Source: JANNNX01 sp031398745
GTDB taxonomy: Bacteria; Actinomycetota; Acidimicrobiia; Acidimicrobiales; CADCSY01
Direction of reading: 5' to 3'
DNA length: 16,701 nt
Assembly (NCBI GenBank): GCA_031398745.1
Contig: JANNNX010000038.1
Location: 1 to 16,701, forward strand
Below the pieces are notes generated by a model. That model was given only the letters and a program-made list of their open reading frames with translations. It was not told the origin of the DNA and did no database searches. Positions 1-7,996 of this stretch are shown piece after piece. Numbering within the stretch: the stretch's first letter is position 1; each line of letters opens with the position of its first letter. A program made the position numbers and the translations under genes.

Positions 1-80
1 CCCCCCCGGGCTGCGCCTGCGCCCAACCCCCCGCCCCCCCCGCGGGCGGGTCCCCCGGGGGGGGGGGCCCCGCGGCCCGC
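1..80. other. Low-complexity C/G contig end
   Basis: This stretch is almost entirely runs of C and G. It looks like sequencing or assembly noise at a contig end rather than biology, and the other end of the window (16635-16701) is similar. The frame of the first gene stays open through it, so the true start and ribosome binding site of that gene cannot be judged. Confidence 0.6.
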
Positions 81-587
81 ATGGTGGGCGTGCCCGGCGA
101 CGAGGTGACCCGCAGCGACGACCGGGGCTTTCCGATCAACCGGCAGTTCGCCGACGTCGACCAGAGCGAGCCCGAGATCGAGGTCGAGGCCGGCTTCGAG
201 GACCAGGTCTGCTCCTTCAACCTCTTCGCCTACCTGTCGCGCTCCGACGTCACCTGGAACCCCTCGGTGGTGTCGGTCTGCAAGAGCAGCCTGTACTGCC
301 CCACCACCGAGGAGTACATCCTCCCGATCATCCACGGCAACGACCGGGTGGAATGGTTCGTCCAGCTGTCGGACGAGATCCAGTGGGATGTCGAGGATCG
401 CGACACCGGCGCCATGCGGGCCCGGGTGGTCATGAAGCCGGGCGACGTGGCCGCCATGCCGGCCGACATCCGCCACCAGGGCTACGCCCCCAAACGGGCG
501 ATGCTGCTGGTCTGGGAGAACGCCTCCCCCGACCTACCGGGCCTGATCGCCAGCGGCAAGGCCCCGACCGTCCCGGTCGAGTTCTAG
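81..587 (+). CDS. Hydroquinone 1,2-dioxygenase small subunit (PnpC/HapC-like), probable
   Basis: Predicted small cupin-type subunit of the two-subunit Fe(II) hydroquinone 1,2-dioxygenase, which opens hydroquinone to 4-hydroxymuconic semialdehyde. The product is 168 residues, the size I recall for PnpC/HapC small subunits. It has a cupin-like beta-rich core, including PIIHGNDRVEWFVQLSD (about 83-99) and MKPGDVAAMPADIRHQGY (about 118-135), and ends with a conserved-looking PVEF. I recognise the family from recalled sequence patterns, not from a search. The strongest support is context: the next two genes are an aldehyde dehydrogenase and a maleylacetate reductase, the order seen after the dioxygenase in pnpCDEF/hapCDEF clusters. 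The large catalytic subunit is not present and may lie upstream of the contig edge. The ATG at 81 follows noisy sequence, so the start is uncertain. The alternative is an unrelated small cupin protein. Confidence 0.65.
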   Translation: MVGVPGDEVTRSDDRGFPINRQFADVDQSEPEIEVEAGFEDQVCSFNLFAYLSRSDVTWNPSVVSVCKSSLYCPTTEEYILPIIHGNDRVEWFVQLSDEIQWDVEDRDTGAMRARVVMKPGDVAAMPADIRHQGYAPKRAMLLVWENASPDLPGLIASGKAPTVPVEF

Positions 588-617
588 GCCCGACGACCAG
601 AGCCGGGGGGCACGGCG

Positions 618-2090
618 TTGCAGGACAAGCTGCTCATCGGGGGTCGCTGGGTCGACGCAGCCGACGGCCGCACCTTCGAGACCCGCGACCCGCATGACCT
701 GTCGCTGCTGGCCGAGGTGGCCGAGGCCGGGGCCGAGGACGTAGATCGGGCGGTGGCGGCCGCCGGGCAGGCCTTCCCCGAGTGGTCGGGGCGGACGGCG
801 GCCGAGCGGGGCCGCATCCTGTTGCGCTTGGCCGACCTGGTCGAGGACCACCTCGATGAGCTCGCTCTGCTCGAATCGCACGACACCGGCCACCCCCTGC
901 GCGACGCCCGGATGCTGGACGTACCCCGGACCGCCGCCACCTTCCGCTACTTCGGCGGGATGGCCGACAAGGTCGAGGGATCGGTGGTCCCCGTCGACCG
1001 GGGCTTCCTCAACTACGTGACCCGCGAGCCGGTCGGGGTGGTCGGCCAGATCGTCCCGTGGAACTTCCCGCTCATGTTCACCAGCTGGAAGATGGGTCCG
1101 GCGCTCGCCGCCGGCAACACCGTGGTCCTCAAGCCGGCCGAGCTGACCCCGCTCAGCACCCTGCGCATCGCCGAGCTGATGGCCGAGGCCGGCGTTCCCG
1201 ACGGGGTGGTCAACATCGTCCCCGGCCTGGGCGCGGTCGCCGGCGCACACCTGGCCGCCCACCCGGACGTGGCCAAGATCTCCTTCACCGGCTCGACCGC
1301 GGTCGGCCGCAGCATCGTCGAAGCGTCGGCCGGCAACCTCAAGCGGGTCCACCTCGAGCTGGGCGGCAAGGGGGCCAACATCGTGTTCGACGACGCCGAC
1401 ATCGCCGCCGCCGTCCAGGGCTCGGCCTTCGCCATCTTCCACAACCAGGGCCAGGCCTGCATCGCCGGTTCGCGCCTGCTGCTGCACGAGGCCATCGCCG
1501 AGGAGTTCCTCGAACGCTTCGTGGCGCTGGCCCGCTCGATCCGGATCGGCGACCCCCGCCAGCTCGACACCGAGATGGGTCCCCTGACTTCCCCCGAGCA
1601 TCGAGACCGGGTCCTCGCCTACGTGAAGGTGGCCGAGGACGAGGGTGGCGAGGTGCTGCTCGGCGGCCGGGTGCCCGACCGGCCCGAGCTGACGACCGGG
1701 TGCTACGTGGTGCCCACCATCGTCCGAGCCGATCCTCGCGACCGAGTGTGTCGCGAGGAGGTGTTCGGGCCGTTCGTGACGGTCAGCGCCTTCGCCGACG
1801 AGGCAGAGGCGCTGGCCGTCGCCAACGGCGTCGACTACGGCCTGGGGGGCGGGCTCTGGACCCGCGACCTGGCCCGAGCCCATCGGGTGGCAGCCGGGCT
1901 GCATACCGGGATGGTGTGGATCAACAGCTACAAGCGGGTCAGTCCGGGATCGCCCTTCGGCGGCGTGGGTCGCAGCGGTTACGGGCGGGAGATGGGCTTC
2001 GACGCCATGCACGAGTACACCGAGGCGAAGTCGGTGTGGGTCAACGTCGACGCCCAGCTCCTCCCGTGGTACGCCCGGCCGACGTGGTGA
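618..2090 (+). CDS. NAD(P)-dependent aldehyde dehydrogenase, probable 4-hydroxymuconic semialdehyde dehydrogenase
   Basis: Aldehyde dehydrogenase superfamily enzyme of full length (490 residues). The cofactor-binding and catalytic set is visible: IVPWNFP with Asn149, LKPAELTP with Lys172, FTGSTAVG (223-230), general base Glu247 in LELGGKG, catalytic Cys281 in GQACIAGS, and Glu381 in EEVFGPF. It therefore oxidises an aldehyde to an acid with NAD(P)+ in the cytoplasm. Its position between a hydroquinone-dioxygenase-like subunit and maleylacetate reductase suggests the substrate is 4-hydroxymuconic semialdehyde and the product maleylacetate (PnpE/HapE role); that substrate is inferred from context only. 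The start is TTG at 618, preceded by a G-rich stretch at 605-610, and the gene lies 30 nt after its neighbour. Its stop overlaps the next gene as GTGA, implying translational coupling. Confidence 0.9.
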   Translation: MQDKLLIGGRWVDAADGRTFETRDPHDLSLLAEVAEAGAEDVDRAVAAAGQAFPEWSGRTAAERGRILLRLADLVEDHLDELALLESHDTGHPLRDARMLDVPRTAATFRYFGGMADKVEGSVVPVDRGFLNYVTREPVGVVGQIVPWNFPLMFTSWKMGPALAAGNTVVLKPAELTPLSTLRIAELMAEAGVPDGVVNIVPGLGAVAGAHLAAHPDVAKISFTGSTAVGRSIVEASAGNLKRVHLELGGKGANIVFDDADIAAAVQGSAFAIFHNQGQACIAGSRLLLHEAIAEEFLERFVALARSIRIGDPRQLDTEMGPLTSPEHRDRVLAYVKVAEDEGGEVLLGGRVPDRPELTTGCYVVPTIVRADPRDRVCREEVFGPFVTVSAFADEAEALAVANGVDYGLGGGLWTRDLARAHRVAAGLHTGMVWINSYKRVSPGSPFGGVGRSGYGREMGFDAMHEYTEAKSVWVNVDAQLLPWYARPTW

Positions 2091-3190
2091 TCTCGCCCTT
2101 CACCCACGACGCCCTCGCCGGCCGGGTGGTCTTCGGCGTCGGCCGCGTCGCCGAGGTGGCCCAGGAGGTGGACCGGCTGGGGGGCGACCGGGTGCTCCTG
2201 ATCGGCGGCGGGGGCGCCCACCGGGCCGCTGGCGACGGGATCGCCGAGGGCCTCGGCCCGAGACTGGCGGCCCGCCACCTCGAGGTCCGCCAGCACGTTC
2301 CCGAGGCCGTGGCCGCCGCCGCGGTGGCGACCGCCGAGCGGGTCGGGGCCGACACGGTGGTGACCCTCGGCGGCGGATCCGCGACCGGATTGGGCAAGGC
2401 GGTGGCGGTCGAGCTCGACCTGGTGCTGCTGGCCGTCCCGACGACCTACGCGGGCTCGGAGATGACCCCCATCCACGCCACCACCGGGCGTCACAAGCGC
2501 ACCGGGCGCGACCTGCGGGCCCTACCCCGCACCGTGATCTACGACCCGGCGTTGACCGTCGGCCTGCCCCGGGCGGTCACCGCCGCCACCGGCATGAACG
2601 CGATCGCCCACTGCATCCAGGCCCTCTCGGCCCCGGACAGCGACCCGGCGGTGACCCTCGGAGCGGAGGCGGGGTTGGCTGCCCTGGCCGCCGCGCTGCC
2701 CCGGGCCGTCGAGCGGCCTGACGACCTGGACGCCCGAGCCGACGCGCTCTGGGGCGCGTCGATGGCCGGGCGGTCGCTGGCCGCCGCCGGCACCGGCCTC
2801 CAGCACCGCCTGGCCCACATCCTGGGCGGGACCTTCGGCCTGGTCCACGGCGACGTCCACGCCGTCCTGCTCCCCCACCTGACCGGGTGGCACAACCCCG
2901 CCGGGCCCGACGCCATGGTCGCGGCCGGCCGAGCACTGGGCGTCGACCGCCAGCACGTACCTGCCGCCACCTTCGACCTGGCCACCCGGTTGGGCACGCC
3001 CACCAGCCTGGTCGCTCTCGGCATCACCGAGGACGACCTGGAGGTCGTGGCCGACCTCGCCCTCGACGGCGACGCCGCCAACCCCTGGCCACTCGATCGC
3101 GACTCGCTGCTCGCCCTGCTGCGGGCCGCCTGGGCCGGCCGCCGCCCGAGCGAGGCATGGGACGCCCGGCCCACGTCCCCCACGACCTGA
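2087..3190 (+). CDS. Maleylacetate reductase (iron-containing alcohol dehydrogenase family)
   Basis: Reduces maleylacetate to 3-oxoadipate with NAD(P)H, feeding aromatic ring-cleavage products into the 3-oxoadipate pathway. The 367-residue product has the GGGS nucleotide-binding turn (95-98), the TTYAGSEMTP motif (119-128) typical of maleylacetate reductases, GMNAIAHC with His175, and the His-rich segment around His240, His244, His254 and His258 (LQHRLAH, GLVHGDVH). The N-terminus FTHDALAGRVVFG also fits the family. I chose GTG at 2087 because it forms a GTGA overlap with the preceding stop; the GTG at 2084 is an alternative. In the hydroquinone route this is the PnpF/HapF step; in the hydroxyquinol route the same enzyme acts after an intradiol dioxygenase, but no such gene is seen here. 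Confidence 0.88.
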   Translation: MISPFTHDALAGRVVFGVGRVAEVAQEVDRLGGDRVLLIGGGGAHRAAGDGIAEGLGPRLAARHLEVRQHVPEAVAAAAVATAERVGADTVVTLGGGSATGLGKAVAVELDLVLLAVPTTYAGSEMTPIHATTGRHKRTGRDLRALPRTVIYDPALTVGLPRAVTAATGMNAIAHCIQALSAPDSDPAVTLGAEAGLAALAAALPRAVERPDDLDARADALWGASMAGRSLAAAGTGLQHRLAHILGGTFGLVHGDVHAVLLPHLTGWHNPAGPDAMVAAGRALGVDRQHVPAATFDLATRLGTPTSLVALGITEDDLEVVADLALDGDAANPWPLDRDSLLALLRAAWAGRRPSEAWDARPTSPTT

Positions 3191-3207
3191 AGAGCAGACA
3201 CGACGAC

Positions 3208-3212
3208 AGGAG
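3208..3212 (+). promoter_or_regulatory. Ribosome binding site of the ABC binding protein gene
   Basis: AGGAG lies 5 nt before the ATG at 3218. It is the clearest Shine-Dalgarno sequence in the + strand operon and fits the usual high expression of binding proteins relative to their permeases. Confidence 0.75.
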
Positions 3213-3217
3213 CACGG

Positions 3218-4579
3218 ATGACTGGCAGGACTCGGATCGGCCGCGGACGCCTCGGGGCGACCGCTGGCATCAGTCGAAGGCGGTTCCTCGGCGTGGCCGG
3301 GGCGGGAGCAGCCGGCGCGGTGGTGCTGGGCGGCGGCGGCCTCCTGGCCGCCTGCGGCGACGACGACGAGAGCGGCGGGGGCGGTGGGGGCGGCAGCGAC
3401 ACCATCACCATCGGCTACGTCACTCCCCGCACCGGTGCCCTGGCTCCGTTCGGCGAGGCCGACTCGTTCGTGCTGGAGCAGATCCGGGCGCTCTACGAAG
3501 GCGGAATAAAGATCGGCGGGACGACCTACGCCCTCGAGATCATCGACCGCGACAGCCAGTCCGACTCGGCCCGGGCCAGCGAGGTCGCCCAGACCCTGAT
3601 CCTCGACGACGGGATCGACCTCATGCTGGTCTCGTCGACCCCCGACACCACCAACCCCGTGGCCGACCAGTGCGAGACCAACCAGATCCCGTGTATCTCG
3701 AGCGTCGCGCCCTGGCAGCCGTACTACATCGGTCGGGGGGCCGATCCCGCCGATCCGTCCACCGCGTTCGACTGGACGTACCACTTCTTCTGGGGACTGG
3801 AGGACATCATCGGCGTGTTCCTGGCCATGTGGGGTGAGGTCGACACCAACCAGGTGGTCGGCGCGCTGTGGCCCAACGACCCCGACGGCAACGCCTGGGG
3901 CGATCCGACCAACGGCTTCCCGACCCCCCTCACCGAGGCCGGCTACACCATCGTCGACCCGGGTCGCTACACCGACGGAACCTCCGACTTCTCCGCCCAG
4001 ATCGCCCAGTTCAAGGCCGAGGGGGTGCAGATCCTCACCGGAGTCCCGATCCCCCCCGACTTCACGACCTTCTGGACCCAGGCCGCCCAGCAGGGCTTCG
4101 AGCCCCGGGTGGCGTCGATCGGCAAGGCGCTGCTGTTCCCATCGGCCGTCGAGGCCCTGGGCGACGTGGGCGACGGGCTCTCGACCGAGGTCTGGTGGAG
4201 CCCCGAGCACCCCTACTCGTCGTCGCTGACCGACCAGTCGGCCGCCGACCTGGCCGCCGACTTCGAGGCCGAGGTCGGCCAGTGGACCCAGCCGCTCGGC
4301 TTCGCCCACGCCCTCTTCGAGGTGGCCATCGACGTGCTCCAGCGGGCCGGCGGGCCCGGGGACAAGGACGCGGTGGTGGCCGCCATCAAGGAGACCAACC
4401 TCGACACCGTGGTCGGCAACGTCGACTTCAGCGCCGGGCCGGTGCCCAACGTGGCCAAGACCAAGCTCGTCGGCGGTCAGTGGCGCACCGGCACCGACCA
4501 CCCCTACGAGCTGGTGATCGTGTCCAACGACGACCTCCCCGAGGTGCCCGTGGCCGGGACCCTCGAGGCCATCACCTGA
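3218..4579 (+). CDS. ABC transporter substrate-binding lipoprotein, branched-chain amino acid/aromatic type
   Basis: Extracytoplasmic ligand-binding subunit of the importer encoded by the next four genes. The N-terminus combines a Tat signal (SRRRFLG, residues 19-25), a hydrophobic stretch and a lipobox LAAC with Cys46, then an acidic and Gly-rich linker. The product should be exported folded and anchored as a lipoprotein. The mature part (about 61-453) has the periplasmic-binding-protein type I pattern of the LivJ class: TITIGYVTPRTGALAPFGE, then VDLMLVSS-like strands and a late VDFS segment. The ligand cannot be read from sequence. Because the gene follows aromatic-catabolic enzymes by 27 nt on the same strand, an aromatic acid or phenol derivative is more likely than leucine; this is inference. 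Confidence 0.9.
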   Translation: MTGRTRIGRGRLGATAGISRRRFLGVAGAGAAGAVVLGGGGLLAACGDDDESGGGGGGGSDTITIGYVTPRTGALAPFGEADSFVLEQIRALYEGGIKIGGTTYALEIIDRDSQSDSARASEVAQTLILDDGIDLMLVSSTPDTTNPVADQCETNQIPCISSVAPWQPYYIGRGADPADPSTAFDWTYHFFWGLEDIIGVFLAMWGEVDTNQVVGALWPNDPDGNAWGDPTNGFPTPLTEAGYTIVDPGRYTDGTSDFSAQIAQFKAEGVQILTGVPIPPDFTTFWTQAAQQGFEPRVASIGKALLFPSAVEALGDVGDGLSTEVWWSPEHPYSSSLTDQSAADLAADFEAEVGQWTQPLGFAHALFEVAIDVLQRAGGPGDKDAVVAAIKETNLDTVVGNVDFSAGPVPNVAKTKLVGGQWRTGTDHPYELVIVSNDDLPEVPVAGTLEAIT

Positions 4580-4588
4580 CCGCGGGCG

Positions 4589-5320
4589 GTGACCCCCACC
4601 CTGCGCGTCTCTGGCCTGACCCGGTCCTTCGGTCACCTCCGGGTGGTCGACGAGCTCGATCTGGTCGTCTCCCCCGGCGAAGCCGTGGGCATCGTCGGGC
4701 CGAACGGGGCCGGCAAGACCACGCTGCTCAGCCTGGTGGCCGGGGATCTCCAACCCGATGCCGGGGTGATCCTCTTCGAGGGTCGCGACCTGCGAGGAAT
4801 GTCGGCCGACCGCCGCTGCCGTCTGGGGCTGGCTCGCACCGCCCAGGTCCCCCGGCCCTTCGAGGCCATGTCGGTGTTCGAGAACGTGCTGGTGGGGGCG
4901 GTGTTCGGTACTAGCCCGCCCCGGACCGAGCGAGCCGCCCTGCCCCAGGCGGTGGCGGCCCTCGACCGCACCGGGCTGGCCGCGGTGGCCGATCGAGCGG
5001 CCGGGTCGCTGGGTCTCCTCGACCGCAAGCGCCTCGAGCTGGCCCGGGCCCTCGCCACCTCCCCCCGGCTGCTCCTCCTCGACGAGATCGCCGGGGGCCT
5101 CACCGACGCCGAGGTCGACGAGCTGGTGGTCATGGTCCGAGCCCTGCGGGCCGAGGGCATCGCCGTGGTCTGGATCGAGCACGTGGTCCACGCCCTGCTG
5201 TCGGTGGTCGACCGCATGGTGGCCATGAGCTTCGGGGTCAAGATCGCGGACGGCGACCCCGCCGAGGTCATGGCCAGCCCGGTGGTCCAGGAGGTCTACC
5301 TCGGGAGCATCCCCACGTGA
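4589..5320 (+). CDS. ABC transporter ATP-binding protein, LivG type
   Basis: First of two ATPase subunits of the importer, 243 residues, cytoplasmic. Walker A is GPNGAGKT (37-44), the Q-loop is Gln86, Walker B is LLLLDE (161-166) and the switch His is His198 in WIEH. The signature loop reads SLGLLDRKRLELA from residue 140 instead of a clear LSGGQ, a departure from the sister ATPase downstream. I believe related transporters share this LLDRKRLELA variant, so loss of function is not implied. The start is GTG at 4589, 9 nt after the binding protein stop. The stop overlaps the next start as GTGA. Confidence 0.92.
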   Translation: MTPTLRVSGLTRSFGHLRVVDELDLVVSPGEAVGIVGPNGAGKTTLLSLVAGDLQPDAGVILFEGRDLRGMSADRRCRLGLARTAQVPRPFEAMSVFENVLVGAVFGTSPPRTERAALPQAVAALDRTGLAAVADRAAGSLGLLDRKRLELARALATSPRLLLLDEIAGGLTDAEVDELVVMVRALRAEGIAVVWIEHVVHALLSVVDRMVAMSFGVKIADGDPAEVMASPVVQEVYLGSIPT

Positions 5321-6021
5321 GCCTGCTCGAGGTCGACGGGGTGGTCGCCCGCTACCGCGACTTCCAGGCCCTCTCCGAAGTGTCGGTCAGGGTCGAGGAG
5401 GGCGAGGTCCTCGCCATCGTGGGAGCCAACGGCGCCGGGAAGTCGACCCTGCTGGGCAGCATCGCCGGGATGGTCGAGGTCTCGGCCGGCACCCTGACCT
5501 TCGACGGGCGCTCGCTGCGGGGCCTGGCCCCCCACCGCCGGGTCGACCTCGGGATCGCCATGGTCCCGGAGGGCCGGCGGTTGTTCCCCAGCCTCTCGGT
5601 GCGCGAGAACCTCCAGGTCGGCGCCCACCGACGCCGGCCCGGGCCCTGGCACCTCGACCGGGTGCTCGACTTGCTGCCCCTGCTCGCCCGCCTCACCGAC
5701 CGACCGGCCGGGACCCTCTCGGGGGGCGAGCAGCAGGCCGTGGCCATCGGCCGGGCGCTGATGGCCAACCCCCGCCTGCTGCTCCTCGACGAGCTGTCGC
5801 TCGGCCTGGCCCCGATCGTGGTCCGCCAGCTCTACCAATCGCTCCCCAGCATCGTCGGCGCCGGCATCACCGTTCTCCTGGTCGAGCAGGACCTCACCCA
5901 GGCCATGACCAGCGCCGACCGCCTCTATTGCCTGCAGGAGGGACGCATCTCGCTGCACGGGCGGCCGCCCGACCTCGACCGCGCCCAGATCACCACCGCC
6001 TACTTCGGGGCCGGCCGGTGA
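5317..6021 (+). CDS. ABC transporter ATP-binding protein, LivF type
   Basis: Second ATPase subunit, 234 residues. All motifs are canonical: Walker A GANGAGKS (36-43), signature LSGGEQQ (134-140), Walker B LLLLDE (154-159), followed by LGLAP typical of LivF proteins. It would pair with the LivG-type subunit as a heterodimer driving the two permeases. GTG at 5317 overlaps the upstream stop by 4 nt, and the stop overlaps the permease start (GTGA at 6018), so the genes are translationally coupled. Confidence 0.93.
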   Translation: MSLLEVDGVVARYRDFQALSEVSVRVEEGEVLAIVGANGAGKSTLLGSIAGMVEVSAGTLTFDGRSLRGLAPHRRVDLGIAMVPEGRRLFPSLSVRENLQVGAHRRRPGPWHLDRVLDLLPLLARLTDRPAGTLSGGEQQAVAIGRALMANPRLLLLDELSLGLAPIVVRQLYQSLPSIVGAGITVLLVEQDLTQAMTSADRLYCLQEGRISLHGRPPDLDRAQITTAYFGAGR

Positions 6022-6887
6022 CCTGGGTCAATGCCGTCACCCAGGGCATCCTGCTGGGGGGGCTCTACGCACTGTTCGCCACCGGGCTCTCGATCTCGTT
6101 CGGGGTGATGCGGCTGGTCAACCTGGCCCATGGCGACCTCGCAGTGCTGGCCGCCTTCGTCTCGTGGTCGATCGTCGACCGGCTGGGGGTCGGCCCTTTC
6201 GCCACCCTCGCGCTGGTGGTGCCGGCCCTGGGCCTCGGCGGCTACCTGCTGCAGCGGGGCGTCCTCGACTTCGTGGTCTCCGCCGACCCGCTGCGGGGCA
6301 TCCTCGTCACCTTCGGCCTGGCCGTCGTGCTCCAGAACCTCCTGCTGGAGCACTACTCGGCCAACGCCAAGGGTCTCGACGCGGGGGGCCTCGAGACGGC
6401 CAGCTTCCGCCTCACCGACCAGCTCGCGGTCGGCTGGCTCCCGCTGCTCACCCTGGGGGTGGCGGTCGCGGTACTCGGTGGCCTGTCGGCCTTCCTGCGC
6501 TGGACCCGCACCGGTCGGGCGTTCCGGGCGGTGGCCGACGACCTGCGCACGGCCCGCCTCATGGGCATCGACACCCGCCACGTCTTCGGGCTGGCCATGG
6601 CCCTGGCGCTGGCCACGGTGGCGCTGGGCGGGGTCTTCCTCGGCATCCGCACGACCTTCAGCCCGGGCGCCGGCCCCGGGCTGCTGCTGGTGGCGTTCGA
6701 GGCGGTGATCATCGGCGGTCTGGGCTCGCTGTGGGGAACCCTGGTCGGCGCCATGGTGATCGGCGTGGCCCAAACGGTGGGCGCCCAGATCGAGCCGGGC
6801 TGGAGCATCCTGCTCGGCCACCTCGTGTTCCTGGCGGTGCTGGCCGTGCGGCCCCAGGGGCTCTTCGGGCGGGTCGGCCGGACGTGA
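6018..6887 (+). CDS. Branched-chain amino acid-type ABC transporter permease, LivH type
   Basis: Integral membrane permease subunit of 289 residues with about eight hydrophobic segments. The N-terminal block with GLSISFGVMRLVNLAHGDL (about 24-42) and the C-terminal GGLGSLWGTLVGA block are hallmarks of the LivH family. I took GTG at 6018, which overlaps the preceding stop as GTGA; the frame is open further upstream, but that sequence lies inside the ATPase gene. It should pair with the LivM-type permease encoded next to form the translocation pathway. Confidence 0.9.
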   Translation: MTWVNAVTQGILLGGLYALFATGLSISFGVMRLVNLAHGDLAVLAAFVSWSIVDRLGVGPFATLALVVPALGLGGYLLQRGVLDFVVSADPLRGILVTFGLAVVLQNLLLEHYSANAKGLDAGGLETASFRLTDQLAVGWLPLLTLGVAVAVLGGLSAFLRWTRTGRAFRAVADDLRTARLMGIDTRHVFGLAMALALATVALGGVFLGIRTTFSPGAGPGLLLVAFEAVIIGGLGSLWGTLVGAMVIGVAQTVGAQIEPGWSILLGHLVFLAVLAVRPQGLFGRVGRT

Positions 6888-7996
6888 GGACCAGTCCCCG
6901 AGACGTGCAGGCCGGCCGCCAGGGCGGAGCCGGCCTTCGCATCATCCGGTCGACCCCGGCCGGCCGGATCGGGCTGAGCGCACTGCTCACCGCCACCGCG
7001 GTGTTGGCCACCCTGCCGTCGTGGGCGGCCCCCAGCGTCCTGCGGGCCTGGGTGGTGGTGCTCGGCCTGCTGTCGCTGGCGTCGATGTGGAACCTGCTGG
7101 CCGGGTTCGGAGGGATGGTGTCGATCGGCCAGCAGGCCTTCGTCGGCATCGGCGCGTACAGCCTGCTGGTGCTGGCCGACGACCGAGGAGTCGACCCCTT
7201 CCTGGCCGTCCCGCTGGCCGGGTTGGTGGCGGCGGCGGCCTCATTGCCGGTGGCCGCCTTCGTGTTCCGGCTCCGCGGCGGCTACTTCGCGGTCGGCACC
7301 TGGGTGATCGCCGAGACGGTCGCCCTGGCCGTGCTCAACAACCAGGCGCTCGGGGCCGGCAACGGCCGCAGCCTGCGGGCGGTCGGCGACTACGGCATCG
7401 AGACCCGCCAGCACCTCACCTTCTGGCTCGCCCTGGCCATCGGGGTGGGCGCGGTGCTGGTGGTCGTGGTGCTGCTGCGCACCCGTCTCGGGCTCGCCCT
7501 CCAGGCCGTCCGCGACGACGAGCACGGGGCCCGGGCCCTGGGCATCGATGTCGTCCGGGCCCGCCTGATCGTGTGGGTGTTGGCCGCCGGCTGGACCGGC
7601 ATGACCGGGGCCCTGATCTACCTGAGCCTGCTCCGGGTGCAGCCCGAGGCCGCCTTCAACGTGCAGTGGACGGCGTTCATGATCTTCATCGTCGTCATCG
7701 GCGGGGTCGGGAACCCGGCGGGGCCGATCGTCGGCACTGCCGTCTTCTACGTCCTGCGCGACCAGCTCCAGGACGAGGGCGCCTGGGCCCTGATCGTGCT
7801 CGGCTCGGTGGCCATGGCCATGGCGGTCCTTGCCCCTCAAGGCATAACCGGCCTGCTCGACCGGGTGCGGCCGGTGCAGCTCTTCCCGATCCGTCGCTCG
7901 CTGTGGCGAGGGCCGGCGGGTGACGTCAGGGGCGGGGGGCGATGGCCTCGGCGAGGGCTCGGAAGGCCGCCCCCCGGTGCGACAGCGCCGTCTTGA
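6884..7996 (+). CDS. Branched-chain amino acid-type ABC transporter permease, LivM type
   Basis: Second permease subunit, 370 residues, strongly hydrophobic. AGFGGMVSIGQQAFVGIGAY (73-92) is the LivM family hallmark and VIGGVGNPAGPIVGT lies in the C-terminal half. GTG at 6884 overlaps the LivH-type stop (GTGA). The last 30 or so residues are Arg/Gly/Pro-rich, unlike a transporter tail, and their coding sequence runs 71 nt into the oppositely oriented rdgB gene. The tail may simply be read-through until the first in-frame stop. This is the last gene of the + strand operon; no terminator hairpin is evident after it. Confidence 0.9.
   Translation: MRTSPRDVQAGRQGGAGLRIIRSTPAGRIGLSALLTATAVLATLPSWAAPSVLRAWVVVLGLLSLASMWNLLAGFGGMVSIGQQAFVGIGAYSLLVLADDRGVDPFLAVPLAGLVAAAASLPVAAFVFRLRGGYFAVGTWVIAETVALAVLNNQALGAGNGRSLRAVGDYGIETRQHLTFWLALAIGVGAVLVVVVLLRTRLGLALQAVRDDEHGARALGIDVVRARLIVWVLAAGWTGMTGALIYLSLLRVQPEAAFNVQWTAFMIFIVVIGGVGNPAGPIVGTAVFYVLRDQLQDEGAWALIVLGSVAMAMAVLAPQGITGLLDRVRPVQLFPIRRSLWRGPAGDVRGGGRWPRRGLGRPPPGATAPS

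Noticed and set aside
3218..3362. A sec-type N-terminus for the binding protein
   Set aside because: The twin-arginine motif SRRRFLG followed by a lipobox makes Tat lipoprotein export the better reading.
2522..5191. An 889-codon open frame on the - strand
   Set aside because: It is the complement of the maleylacetate reductase, binding-protein and ATPase genes. Its composition (Gly, His, Asp and Arg rich) has no domain pattern, as expected of antisense frames in GC-rich DNA.
7921..7928. The palindrome TGACGTCA between the convergent operons
   Set aside because: It is a single 8-bp palindrome inside coding sequence, at the end of two genes rather than before one; easily chance.
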